From Ophiura sarsii (taxonomy: Eukaryota; Echinodermata; Ophiuroidea; Amphilepidida; Ophiuridae), in the NCBI GenBank assembly GCA_035610835.1, contig CM069442.1, positions 63,341,431 to 63,405,430 of the forward strand: a DNA stretch of 64,000 nt, read 5' to 3'. This document shows, piece by piece, positions 24,501-39,500 of this stretch. A program made the position numbers and the translations under genes. The notes beneath the pieces were generated by a model, which was given only the letters and a program-made list of their open reading frames with translations, made no database searches and was not told where the DNA came from. Position 1 is the first letter of the stretch. Each line of letters opens with the position of its first letter.

Positions 24501-27500
24501 TTCTTTAAAATAGTAGGCCTACTCCAAAAAAATAGAATAAAATAAAATATTAAAAAACACCTTGAATCTCATGTACTTACCACACCACATTGTAAGGCCA
24601 CTCCTTGTGGTAGAAATGCTGTGAACTCCTCTACTAATTCACAATGGTTGTCAAGTATTGTACACATATTCTGGTAAAGCTGTAGAGCAACACAATTGTA
24701 ATCAATAAACAGTTATTCAATATTTATTAAATAAAGTAAAAAGTGGATTTTTTTAAGTTTCAACTTAAAAGTCATAACATCACAACATCCTATGGTTAAT
24801 CCCTCTTTCAACATGGTATGTTTTGATTTTTTATCTTTACACCCTTTTTCCCCCTATGTTGTGAATTCTGTGGTTTTCCTTTGAAATTTCTTTTTTTGAG
24901 GTTTGTAATTCATAAATCTTCCTCATTAGTGACATGTCCGTTTACTGGTGGTATTATTTAATTGAGACTGTATTTTGGCTTATTAGACTTCTGAGCATAG
25001 ATATTTTTCATTTGCTAAAATTAGACATCACTAGCAACTGCTGCTATATTTGTAAAAAAAAGTTAATGGGATGAATTGCTGTTACCTTTACAATATCTGG
25101 GTTCTTTTCCTCTGCATAATCACTCAAGAGCCTCAGAAACTCAACATATCTTATCGGTTCATTCTTGAGCTCCTCCTGAAAATGGAACCAATGAGAAAAT
25201 TAATATCAATCTTTTGTTGATCACGTAAAAAGGGTCGATACCATGAAATCAGACATGGAATATGATATATTGGCAGTCACAGCTCACATATTGACAGAGC
25301 TATAATCATCGTCATAGTGGTATGAAAAAATTCCACCAATGCGTGCGTGTTTGCGTAAGAACGTAAACCCGATAGTGTATACCGGACGCTTTCACAAAAA
25401 TAACCGCGCGTCTTGATTGGTCAATCATAAAATCATCACGCACATGCATGCATAGTTGTTCACGCATTTCACACATCTGGACGCAGCGCCGCAAACAACA
25501 ACAAAACATAGCTTGAATTTCATCCATATCATTATGACAGTGACAATAAAAAGTATATTTAATCATGTCAAATTTTAGAAAAGTGTTATTATTCTTGCGG
25601 GCAAATATTTTGCATTCTGCCAAATGTTAAGAATTTGCTTGTCAATAAATTTGCAATTTTGTATTCCTTACATGAAATATATCTTATTGACTTATTTAGG
25701 CGACTGATCACACTAAGATGCGGTACCCATTTGGCATTTAGCACATGTAATGTTAAGTTTGAGAAATTCTGAATCAGACTATATAAATAATACAAATCTT
25801 ACCTTAACCCTAGTTAAGTATGTCTTGGAAAAAGATTGATCCCGCACATCTCTCTGTTGATAGTGATAAAAGAGACCAAATTAGTTATCAGGGGAACTGC
25901 TTAATACAAAAATGCATCTACGGAAATGATGTTAGACTTTTAAACAAGTCAAAGAACAGGTGTAACAATACTGTTCAGGAAAGGTTTTTATTGAGTCTTG
26001 TTTGTGACATTCAGCAATCTTATTGTTGACATTATTTAGCCCGACTGCAACCAAGTAACCAAACTCACATGTTGATCATTCACAACAAGCATTGGTAAGA
26101 GAACAGGTTGTTTTCACAAAAACCCCGTAAAAAAGAAAGATTTCTTTGTTGGGAGTAATCGTCAATCAGTTTTCAAAGCGATGAGTCCTGAAAAAGTCAT
26201 TAACAAAAATCATGTTCCTAGTTTTGTCATGGAATGTTTTATATTGAAACACCACATGTTCATAATCTTTTTAAAGTGTCATTATAAATTGTTATAATAC
26301 AGTTAACAACTGACTATGATCTAAAATTGAATTTGCTGATCCACTGATAATCTATAAGAACTTCAATTTCCCAAAAAATACTTGATCTTTGTTTTATTTC
26401 AGCATATATAACATTTTGGATCTTCTCTTAAAGCATTGCTACTGGGTGTATAATCTGAATCATGTTGCTTCATGGCTGTACGGAGCAACAATCCTTTGGA
26501 TTTAGATTGTTAACATTCACTTTTTAACACAGCAGCTCCCCAATTCCCCCACTATAGGTAAATTAATTAATTGAACGAACACAACTAAGCAGCGTATCGC
26601 GTACATTGCGTGAAGCGCGCACAACCATTCGCGTGATAATTCCGGGCGCGTTTATCTTTGTACTGCGTTCGTGATGTTCGTTCAATTATTAATTTACCTA
26701 TAGACACACTCATTCCACATACACAGATACACATATAAACAACTTACCTCTGGGTCCTTGCTGACAATATTTGGATCCAATAGGACAACAGTAGACTCCA
26801 TTACCCTTCTCAACTTGGTCTTGATCCTTTTGGCTGGTATCCGTCTCTTCTTCTTGGTACCCTCTTCATCTGGCACACCAAGATTTGAATCTGCATTCTC
26901 CATATCCAACGCATCATCATCCATCTCCTCTTCTCCATCTCGTGTATTCACGCCACTATGAAAGGTATCCATGGAGTTGCTATCCTCAAAGGTAACCGAT
27001 GGTCTTCCTCCTACTTCCCTCTCGTGTTTTGATTTCAATTCCGGTGAGGTTAGCACATCCTCCCCATCCTGATCTTCTGTCGCCGCAGTGGCGGAATTCG
27101 TGACTGATGGGCTCGGTTCATTTGAGCCGGGTTTGCTAGAAGGTGGTGTAAATGTATTGGAATAGGTGGATTTTTCAGAAGCCGTTGGAGAAGTTTGTTG
27201 CTGAAGGTCTTTGTTGACTGTACCCTCTGGTGGGGAATTACTGACAGCATGGTCAGACAGGTTTGGTTTCTCGCTTTCAGGTGCAAAGTGGGAATCCGTG
27301 TCCCTGACAACACCATCATCCCCATCTCTCATTTCAACATCCTCATCTTCTATGTCTACAACATTCACCTCTTCTTCGTCATCCATCGGTTCCTCGTAAA
27401 ATTCCTCCTCTTCCTTAGAAAGTGGTTTTAACTCATCATCAGATAGCACAGGTTCCTTACAGACCAAAGCATCTGACGGAGAGTTCAGTGTTGATTTATC

Positions 27501-30500
27501 ATCCACACTGGCAAGTGTACTTGTATCTGGACTGGATGAAATAGACTTTATTAAGGGATCTACCCCTTCATAGCCGAAAACCTTTTGCACTCCTAAATTT
27601 GGTAGCACCGAGGGTTCATTGTTAGTAGGGCTTCCGGAAGGAAGTTTTTCAATCCCTAATTGGTCCGTTGTTACCTGGCTCGTAGTGTGCTCTGTTGACT
27701 CTCTACTATTCTGATCAGTACTGAGAGGACTATGGTCAACTTCAATCAGCTGTCGCGCGGTCTTGGGTTTGACCTGAGATCCGGCAAGTGGACTTGAAAC
27801 TGGACTCTGTCGAGCAACGGCACTCTTGTTGAGTTTGAAATTCCTAAGGGCGGATATACCTTTTGGAGACTTTCCAGGGAGTTTGGAACCAGGTGGAGAT
27901 AAGGAGTTGCTGTCCTCAATGAAAACCTGTGAACGAAAACTGGAAACAGGTGGACTGTGGAATGTTATTCTGGGATTTGTTGACACACTCAATGAATGCT
28001 GTGGTTGATTTGGCATAGGACTCTGCATAGATGGTGGAACTGAGGGTACACAAGGTGATTGGACATGGATAGGAGGGCTTGGAGTATGGCTAGGCTGGGT
28101 TTGAACACAGATCCTGGCTGGTGGACTATCAAATTCTTGAGTTATTGTGTTATCTTTGAGTAAATGAGGAGTTTCTGAAGCAGACGACGGTTGATCATTC
28201 TTCCCTTGAATACTGCTTGGACTGCACATATTAGATTGTATAGATACTTGAGGACTCTGCACTTGATTGTCTGATTGGATAGGCAAACACTCTAAATGTG
28301 TTGCCTGACTAGCAGCTACCGTTTCACTGCTATCCTGTTGATCTGCAGTGATTGCTTGATTCTCCGTTGGAATTTCCTGGTCAATTCTTTGTACCTGTTG
28401 CATCAACGTTGTGTTCTGACAGGTGACATAAATTTGTTTTGGCAGGCTTGTGGTAGTCTGTGCATTGGATTGCTTTATCTCTGGTTGTAGCATTTCAGGT
28501 GGAATACCATCAGGAGGAAGAGGAGGAGAGGGAGCCATATCACTGGTATCAGCTGATTGCTCCACTGGTGTATCATCAGTAATTGTGTCTGATTTTGGCT
28601 TTTGGAACAATGTTCGCCTGGTGAGCTGCGAGGGTACTCCTGACGGACTAAACAAAACATCTTGTTGTGAAGGTCCAATTCGCTCCGTTGATTCATTCTG
28701 ATTCTGCTCATCTCGTTTCAAACGTTCACCACCTATCTCCTCTTTTCCTGTTGGTGCATCTTCAGGCGAGGGTGTGATGGATGGAAAATAAGATTCAGTG
28801 TCCATTGAATTGTCATTCTCCTCACTACAAACAGCCATTTTCAAAGGGCTTTCTTCCACTGCTCTTTTCTTGCTTTGTGTTGCCTGTTTTCCTTTCCCTG
28901 TTTTTGACTGAGCAGCCGAGTCTTTTCCTGGTTTTGCCTGAGCAGCTGAGTCTTTCACTGGTTTTGCCTGAGCAGCTGAGTCTTTTCCTGGTTTTGCCTG
29001 AGCAGCTGAGTCTTTCCCTGGTTTTGATTGAGCAGCTGAGTCTTGAATGGGTTTTGATTGAGCAATTGAGTCTTTCCCTGATTTTGACTGAGCAGCCGAG
29101 TCTTTTCTAGGTTTTGACTGAGTAACCAAATCTTTCCTGGCTTTTGCCTGGGTTCCTGTTGGCTTTTTTCTTGGTTTTGATTGGGTTACTGGATCTTTTC
29201 CCAGTTTTGATTGAGTTGACAGACCTTTTCTTGATTTTGCCTTGTTTGACAGCTCTTTTCCTGTTTTCGAATTGGTAGCCGGTTCACTCTCTGCCTCTGA
29301 GCTTGACTGTGAAGCCAGCTTGTTTCGTATGACTTGAAGCAACTGATTTGCTGCTTCTTGTTCAGCTTGTGTTGCCTGCGGTTTAGGCTTTGGCGTATTC
29401 TTCTTTTTGGCACTTTTCGGTCTCATCTCGTTTTCTGATTCCGACGAGGACAAGCGTTTACGAATATCCTCAAGAAGTTTATTAGCTTTGTCAATCTCGG
29501 CTTGTTCTTCCGGTGTGGGCTTTCTCAACAGTTTTAATGCTACATTCTTCTTCTTTGGGAGAGGTTTTTTTGACATATTTTTCAGGTCTTGGCTTAGTTT
29601 GTCCAATTTACTCTGCTGGACTGGACTACCTATAGGCTGAATCGGCACTGGAGGTCTATGACTTTGAGATAAGCTAGCAGTGTTTTTCACAACCTTGATC
29701 AAACTACCGGGACTTATCGCCGATGCAGTTGTGACTGTCGATTGACCTGGAATCTGAATGCCAGGACTATTCATAGCCATTGGTAGACTTGTCATTGCAC
29801 CACCAGGACTTATTGCTGTCACATTTGCAGTTGCTGCTGTCATCTGTTGTGGTGCTGCAGTCATTATGACAGCGGGTTGCTGAAACACTGATGTGACTGA
29901 TGGAGAGGAATACACATTTGGTGCCGCTGTGAGCATCTGCGTAGGTTGTGTTGTTGACATTATTGTCCCTTGTGTACATACTGGTAGCCGATTCTGAAAG
30001 CCATGAGATATTGGTTGTGTTGTGATCGCAATGTAGATTGGCTGCTGCGCTGCTGGCTGCTGCGCTGCTGGTATGCTATTAGATAGTGTCGAGGGCACAA
30101 TATCGCCACATGGGGGTGCTCCTACTGCTGCAGGTACAACAGCAGGAATAACTGTCGTTGTTATTAAGTTTGGGGACACATTAGCCAGCACCTGTTGTTG
30201 AATGGGTTCAGTTTTCATCGCCTCATCCATGCCCAAAGTAGATTCGGCAACTATGACAGATTGAACCGTTGAATCTGGTGTACTCGCATTTAGTAGCAAT
30301 TGTCCAGGAAGGATTTTGGGCTGAATATTGACCAATTTCTGAGGGGTTGTATTCTGTGGTACAACCTTCTTAGCGGGTCTCGTCATCTTGTGAACTATGA
30401 TGTTATCACCAACATGTGGTTTTTTATCATCATTTTGATGATCCGATAGAGTAGAAATATTGTGTCCGACTTCAGGAACCTTGAGCGGTTGAAATTTGTT

Positions 30501-33500
30501 GGTCGTCTGCGGTTGGTCTTCCTCAAGCTGCTCTTCTTTTGTTTGGAGATTCACCACTTGCATATATTTCTAAAAACAAATAATAATTAAGAAGTCACAG
30601 TCAATTAATACAAGAAGGGAAACAGGGGCAACCTTCAGTTGGGAGTGACTTCAGTGCACATTCTATCATTGACATAATTATATGATTGAACATGTAACTC
30701 CCATGCCAGTATGTTTGAACCGACAGTCATATAATGAGGGCTTGAGGGGCTTTGTATGCAATACTGCACCTGTGACTTGAGTCAGTATATTTGAGTAAAA
30801 AAAGATGTGCTATTTGAGCATATCGTGACATTTAACACTATAGTCGGATTTATAAGGCTATATTAAAAAAAAAAAATGGTCTCAAAGCTCCCACACGCTT
30901 TAGTTAATTGATGCGCGTTAGAAAATTAAAAATAAATAAAAAAAGATCCCAAAATTTCACTGATTTTTCAGATTTTCATTGATCACATCATTTTAAATTC
31001 AAAAGGTCACTTTAACAAGGATTTCAATATTTTATATTTAAAAATCACTAAAAAACACACCGCATTCCGTATTAGGTTTTGAAAAACTGAAGAGCTTTGA
31101 GACAAAAGATTTTTTTAATATAGCCTAATTGAACGAACACACTCCAGCAGCGTTTTGCATACATTGCGTGAAGCACGCACAACCAGAGCGTGAACATTTC
31201 TGGCAATATCATCTTTGTGCTGCGTGTATGGTGTTCGTTCAATTTTTAATCATACTATAGTAAAAGGGTAGACCGTAGGATGATTTAACTTTAGTCTTAA
31301 GTGTTCAAACAATCTATTTTGATATTAGAGCACTTTCATTTTTGACACAAACTATTTTGGGTTACTGTAAAGTAATATATGCTGTATAGACATTATCAAA
31401 TGTATCAGTCATTGCATCATAATATTGCATACAATACAAACCTACAATGCTTTGGTGTATGTTGACATGTGATCAAAGACAAATGTTGGGCTAAGTAGAA
31501 AAATGCTGCATTATGACTGAAAAATTGTCTTTGTTTACTTGTGTACATACACTAGTATCAGGCCTGTGCCACTAAGTTCATTGAGTTCAAGATCCTGACT
31601 ATTGTATATAAATGTTTCAATGATGGCGCGCCTTCTTATCTTAAGGACCTTACTAGTACTTATGTACCTAAAAGAAGTGGTCCTCGTTTTGCCTCTGACA
31701 CTCGGATTCTCACTGTACCTAAACTCGTCTTACTACCGGCCCATTATTGTGGAATAATTTACCGCGTCACATCAGGCATGCCTCATCACTGACTCAATTT
31801 AAGAAGATGTTAAAACTCACTTATTCCACCGTCATAGTGCGAGTGATGTTTAACACTGTTATTTTAATTTTATGTTTTAATTTTGTTAAGCGCTGAGGTA
31901 TCATTGTATAATGTGTAAGAGCGCTATATACAGGTGAGTCAAAAAAAAGTTTACCCTAATTGAAAAAATCTAAAAAAATATTTCTGACCACAAAATCAAG
32001 GCAAACAAAACTTTAAATGATTGCGCCATTGCTTTGCTACCATCTAGAAAAAAAATCACGCTATTTGATGATACCGTTAAGTAATTATGACTATTTCTGT
32101 ACAGGAGCTGTTTTTTCACCAAAAACACGGTTTTTAATTTCGAGCTTAATAATGTTTACTAGGATTATGATGCAAAGCATTACACATCTTGTTTATTAAA
32201 AGAATTAAGTAGACAATAGACTTGTTCAAAATTGTCTCCTAATAGATTAAAACAATAGACAGCTTTAAGGCCTATTTATGACACAATTACCACACTTTAA
32301 TCATTTCATAACAAAGGAATTGATCCTTTCGCTGTCGGTATTGTAATTTTTTATTGGTCGTATCTTATGAAATATAATGGTCAAGATCTGGAAGCGTGTT
32401 CGGACGTTAAATGGGTCACTTTTATTCAAAACAGCGTAAAATAAGTTTCCCTCAACCAATCTAAACCAGATAAAATTCATATTAAGCTAATTGATTTGTC
32501 ATTATACCGTAGTAAATTATTTTGAAAACAAACGAAAACTTTTTTCTAAAAAAAAATCGCTGAAGTTGAGTAAACTTTTTTTTGACTCACCATGTAAATG
32601 CTCATTGTTATGTTATGTTATGCTAGTACCCTCATAAGAGTCACAGGGATAATACAGTTTAAAAGTAAATACCTTTAGCCACTCTGGTTTGCGGTTTTCA
32701 TAGAGCTGCGTTGGCAATATCCCCCCACCTGGTGCCACAGGCTCACACGGGATAGGCAATGGATTGATTATACCATGCTTACGATATGCCTAGAGGAAAA
32801 CAGAACAAAATATCACTATGATCAATTTAATATCAGAAGTCTTAGGTACTAGCCAACAATATTATGAACAATATGTTGGAGTGAGAGGATGAACAATTTC
32901 AATTACAGTTTTTGGGAAAAAGCAAAAACCCCTGAAAAAGCGGTCAAACCAGGATCAATTTAAATGTTTCTTCTGAAATGTTTTATACAGTAGATTAACT
33001 AATAGGTTCTTGCGATGAAACTGATATTGTTGTTTGTTTGAACGTCTTTCACTAATATGAAGTTATTCCTCATCTTTTTACTTGTATTCTTAAGATATAT
33101 ATGGAAGGACACAATTGTCCCACGATTGTTCCTATGTGTGCGTGTGGGGGGGGGGGGGGGGGGGGTGTGTTGGGGGAGGGGGGTGGGGGGATAGGAGTAG
33201 TGAGCAGAAACAGAGATTCACACATAATCTAATAAGGCAGGGGTCATATGCTCCATTTAAATTGCTCTCTTGAAACTCATGATCTTGATGCATTAACTCC
33301 ATTCCTCTCTATTTGCTAACATGTATATTGATGATGTCCCTATTATTCTTAAAACCATTTTCAGCTTCAGTACATCATAAACCATTCAGACTAACACAAA
33401 CGCCATTGTAGAATGGTGATCACTGATCACATATGCTGAAACAAATTGAATCCCCAAGTAATACGTACCTTAATGACGTTTTCACCACCTCTCTTGGAAC

Positions 33501-36500
33501 TCGCATTCTTGACATGTAAGCACAATTGTTTCACTGTCTTTGCAGGCATCATGTGTTCTTGTATCAATTTCATCTTGACTTCCAGTGTGTCAAACTTCTT
33601 GAATTGATCCAGGCCACATACGATCAAACTATAGAAAAATATAACACAACATTTCAACGTCAAAAGTGAGCCATCATATTGATGGCAACAGATGCTATAG
33701 TGTTTACAACAATAAAGGAAACATTATCTAGTTAAATATGAAAAAGAAAGACAAGTATTAATTTAAACTTCTTTCAAAAAAAGGATCAGAGGATTTATTT
33801 CACTTTTTTTTACAATGGAATTCTACAACTTTTTTCATAAAATTGAAACATCACCAATGTCATTCATTTGTTATAAAGGGGCTGTCCAATCTATCATCCT
33901 TGCCCTTCATAAACGGCGTGAAACTGTACTGTTTTTGAGATGTTGTAATGGCATATTTACTACATGTAATTCGACGGCTTGAAACTCCCAACAATTACTT
34001 TGTATACATATTAGCGCTCGTTCATCTGTCACCCACGTAAATACAGCCTCCGTGATTTAGTGGGTAATTCTTTGCCGCAATAGTGAAGAGGGACTGGGGT
34101 TCGAGTCCATGTATTTTTAAGGTCAATATGATTTTAATTCATGCAAGTGTGTCCCAGTCTATCTATTATTTAGACATTTCTTTAAAATAACATTTGAAGA
34201 ATATAATTCTGAATAGTATATTGAAATATGAGGTTCTTTCATCAAACAATCTCATTGAGATTACAATTTTATTTAAGATTTATTACATTCATTTCAATAT
34301 CAATCTACACATCAAGGGATAACTTGGAAAGGGCGACAAAAAAACCCATGTTCTTCGGCCACATGGACCTTTCAAGTTGGATCGATCAGTCAGGCTTTTT
34401 ATGAAGTTTTTTATATTTCTAATGACACAAAAGATCACAAAAATCTGTAAATATCTTGCTTTTTTTGTGACAAATTAAAAAATATCTGAAAGATGTGTGC
34501 AAAAGGAAAAAAACCTGCCATGATCTAGCACATATATGATCATATAATGATATGAGCGCCAAAAATTAAATTTTCCTTTTGCATTCATTGCGCATGTTCC
34601 ATGGCATAGAATGTTAATGGAGAAGTAAACTCGCCTTTTGCAAGATCGCTACGTCATGGAAGGGACTTGGGGAAATCCCACAATCATGACATCGGCAGTA
34701 GTGCACATAGCAAACTATTAGGATTGGTTTTGTTGACAAAAAATTAGTATTTTTGTGCTAGAACTCTGCTGTTATGAGTTGTGGAGACTTTCAAACAACA
34801 TGACAAAAAATCCAACATGGCAGCATTGTCAGATCAAAATTTGATGTTTTGGATTAAGCTTCCCCGATCGCTGGTTTGGGAAAAATATCAGCGCTCTGTC
34901 CTTTATTTTTCACAACTACCAAAAACTATGACGGAAGGACCAAGGGGTAAAAAATGGCCCATCGCCCACTTATCTTGCCCCTTGTATGGATCAGTATTTA
35001 TTTGCACATAAACATTTTCACCCTAATTTCTAAAAAAATGGTCAGCTGGGCCCGTAGAAGGAGATTTTTCTTTTTTCTTCACCAAACTGATTAATTAAGT
35101 ACAACTGTATCAAATAAGATCTGTGTCAGACCTCCCAACTTATATAAGTACACTAACAAGCCACTGTGTAGCTATTCCTTACTTGTCTTCAGAATCGGTG
35201 TATATCAATTTCTTGCTACTGGAATTCTGCTTGACAGCAGGCAGCAACTCTGGGTACATGAATACAGTGCTGGATGCCATAACCTCTATCGCAGACAAGG
35301 GTATGGTGAGATGTCTTTGTAGACTAGCAGCACTAGTTGGTTCTGTGACAAAGAGTAATGGAAAGGTAAAAGCTGTACCGTCCCGTAGTAAAGAAGGGGA
35401 TACATTTAAACATCAACTTCCAAAATGTCACTCAAATTAGATGTAATCTTGTACAAAAATATTCCACTATTGCTGGTTGATCATATTAATCAAAAACCAG
35501 TAAACCATTTTCATTTATTGGAATCGAACATCATTAACAATACATTAGTTAGTCTTTAGCGATATCAGAAAAATTCGATAATCGAAAATCGATAGATCAA
35601 TATCGAGGTTAATCGATTAATCGCCAATTATCCACTTCAGAAAAAAATATCAAAACGTTGCCGACGGGTACTTTGATGTGCCGCGATATGCTCAATTATT
35701 TTGAGGCATCAATCACTTCGCGGCATCAATCACTTTGCGTCAATGATTTTAAAGAACTGCCACAGACAATGAAAATTATTGGGGCTAAGCAAACTAAAGG
35801 CTAGGCCTATCTATATTATTGTAAACATCATAGAATAAATCTGTTATTGACTGGTGAAAAACTGTCACTTTCTATGCATCAGTTAAAGAAAGAGAAGTGC
35901 CGATCTCTGTGTTGTTTATCATTACACTTTCCATCTCACTCCATCGATCGACCGGCCAAACTTCAGCCCATACTATTTTGTTGACTTACCCCCAAAAAAT
36001 GATTAAAAACCTGAGCGGATAATCGTCTCAGTTAAAAACAATCCCACGAAAGCCAGCTGCTAAAGTCATAATAAATCACTGAGTAATATTCCATGTAATG
36101 TATAAACAGAAACCACGCAACGGCCTTTGAACAACCACATGTATCTATACTACTGATTGACCTCTCCCCTCACACAAGCCAGCCCACCTAGTTTCCCAGA
36201 AGAAAACCTCTATTTGGAAACTTTGGGGTCAGCGTGTCAATACACGTGGTCTAAGTACCAGCGTCTTTTTTCGCAGTAAATTATTTTTGCATATTATATC
36301 ATAACAATTACGCGAAATAAAAGAGGGCAAATATTTCATGCCAAGAATTATTAAATGGTGGATTTAAATTTTAATTAGAAACTTGCTCAGAAATGTCAAA
36401 GGATGACAAATTATGAAAGGTGAAAATAAATACCTTTAAAAAAAGGTTAGCCCCCACCCCCTCTGATCTCTGATATGTGATCAATTAATAGCGGTGCTGC

Positions 36501-39500
36501 TATCAAAACACAAAGGTGATGGTGCCGATCAGTCTGGTTGTGGTTTTGAGGAGAGGGGAAATTATCTTGGGAACGAGGTCAAGTGCCTGGGAGCAACCAA
36601 CATTAGCCCAATTAATACACCACACCCCTGGACACTGCACATACATGACACACTACACGTGGGCTGGGGGAAATCCCAGGGCCTTTGCAATGTAATGTAA
36701 CTTGATGGGAGGATCGATCGATGATTAAATCAAAGACGGAGCTTGAATAATTATCGCATGGAATTCCTGGTATTTTTTTGCAATTATTAATAAACCTGTG
36801 AATATAAATGATGGATTTAAAGATTTAAACGCTATGGATTATTTTATGACATGACAAGAAACTGTTGAAAATAAATAACTTGAACATGTTAGTTTGATGG
36901 TTTAAATGATTAATTTAACAGGATATGTCAGGTAAATAATAAAAATAGTAGAGGACTGTTGAAAATTTGCTATTATTATTAAGGGGAAACTCCACGAAAC
37001 CCACCCCCAATATTAATATTATATGACGAAAGTAGAGGACGGGTACGTACACTTGAACATTTAAAATACATTTAATTAAGTGTCCGACTCTACCCCCCCC
37101 CCCCTCCCCCCATTTCTCTTCATAATTAGTTAATTATCGTTTGCGCAAACAAATCCTTATTTTAAATGGGCCATGACTGATGACTGGGAATTGAGCAATA
37201 ACCGATCCCAACACCACGTGGCAACCAAGCCCCTGGACAATGGCAGTGTGTTATGTTAATATGCACCGTACTCCATGTGGGCCAGTACAGCGCACGCGAC
37301 GTGCCTGTACATTTCAACAGAGCCGTATTAACTTTTGTTATGATTTGGGAGACTTTCTGGAGTTATTTGAAATATTAAATTGATTCCCTGTGATGTGAAT
37401 ACAAGCATGGACTCGTTCGCTACTTTATTGGATTATTTAATGACATGTAAAGATAGCTGAGATGACAAGAAAATGGTAAAGAATAAATCACCCGATCATG
37501 GTTAGTTTGATTGATTGCAAATTACTTGTCATTGCGTCTGAAACGAGTGAGAGACGACTAGGCCTAATATATTTTGTTCTTAAAATATCTGGAGACGACC
37601 AAGGCCTAGAGTTTTATCTACTGTTCAAGAAAATACCTTGGTGAAGCATCGTAGATATACGAACTGTGATATTATAATTATTGAAATTGTAAACAACATA
37701 ATAATTTGGCAAATATCGTAAATTCGGCTTGAAAAAAAAAAAAAAAAAAGGGCAAATATTGAAAATTCGGAATGAAAAAAAATTAAAAAAAATAAATCTT
37801 TTTTTCTTCGATTTTCCGATTTTTTTAAAAACGAATTAATGACGAATCGATTATCAAAATAAAATCGATTAATCGTTTAAGTCATTTAATCGCGCGAGCT
37901 TAACATTAGTTCTTTTAGTGGAATTTGAGCATACAGAATCTTCCAATCTATAACAGATTTTCTTTGTGTGCACAAGACAGTAGAGAGATCATGGTGATGT
38001 TGGGTGTAACCACTGAAATCAGGGGGAGCTCACATTTCTAAAGGGTAGGGGAGTGACCTTAAAATCTGAAACATGACCCTCAAGTGACTGGTGAACTGAG
38101 GGTCTATAAGAACTGAAAAATCAGGTTCAAAAGGAGGACGAAAGCTTTACAACATAACTAACTTTTTTAGGAAAATAGTCAATTTTAGGACTAAAGTAGG
38201 TGGCAAAAATAGATCCTTAAAACTTAAATAGGCTGAAAATAGGGTGCATTCTACATCACATGCACATCCTGTCTACAAACATTACATTTAGTAATATTCC
38301 ATCAGATTGTCACTTGTATAAAAGTGAATAACACTTCAAAATTACCTCTCTGCGGTAATGGATTATCTGCAATACTACAGGCTTCCTGCAGGTTAGAGGT
38401 TCTAAAGAAGGAATTGTATGGCAACGGCTGAACACTGGTTGAGGCATTGGCACCGAACACAGCCTGCTCAAAGTTATCGGCTAGATAGTTGAGCTCAGTC
38501 TACACAGAAATAGGGTAAAAAAACACCAACAAATTACATAATTATGTCACACATGCACAAGAATGGTAGGTTTAATTCTTCTTTTAAACCTAGAAATTGC
38601 TGAGTTATTCAAGGTTTTATGCTAGGTGGTATGCAGAAGCTAATCAGAAGGAACAAGAGTATCTGCTATTTCTCCTCGCATATGGAACCCCTCCCGGTTT
38701 ACATCTGCAGTTGCCTATCAATTGGGTCTTTTAAATCACAACTGAAGACACACTTTTTCAAATTGTTTATGAATGAGATTAAATTGTATGTTTAACTGTA
38801 TATGCCACCTTTTTGTATATTATTCATGTTTATTTGTTTGTATCTTTCTGTATTTTAAGGTTGTTGTTTTATGCTCTCTTGATCCTTTTCTTGTTTCCTG
38901 CTGGTTTTGTTGCTCTTCATGCGCCATGAGCCTTTTCTTGTGGATTTTCAAGTGAATAGTGCTTTACATGTTGCTTAGCCAGATATATGTTGTAAAGTAA
39001 TGCAAATCTTTAAAAAAGCTACCAAAAAGCTATGTTTGGTTATTCTGTTTAGGAAAATCATGGAAACTTCTCTATATTGGTTAAAATGATAACTAATTAT
39101 GGGCTTTTCTACATTACATTTTCCGGAGAGATTTGTAACCAAGTGAATTGAAGCTTATGTGTGACTTTATGACTGGTTTGAAAACCAGGGTTTTAGCACC
39201 CATACATGCAGGCTACTATTCACACAGACAATTTGAACATGTACATATGATACAAACTGAATCAAACAGGGTTTTCTTCTAACTAATTCAACTTTATTTT
39301 TCGTTTGAAATGTTCCATTCCAACATTTATTTAAGAGGTTACAATCACCTACACTCACATTGTAATTTATTTAGGGGGGGACACCCTATATTTCTCCAAA
39401 TTTGCACACCAAAATATTTGATTACAAACCAATTTGATAAAATCCTACCTAATCACATATTTCAAAAAGGTTCTCCAAATTAGCATATAAGTACCCTAGA

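Noticed and set aside
26778..27431. Plus-strand ORFs opposite GON4L exon 16
   Set aside because: Shadows of the biased codon use of the acidic end of exon 16; no independent evidence.
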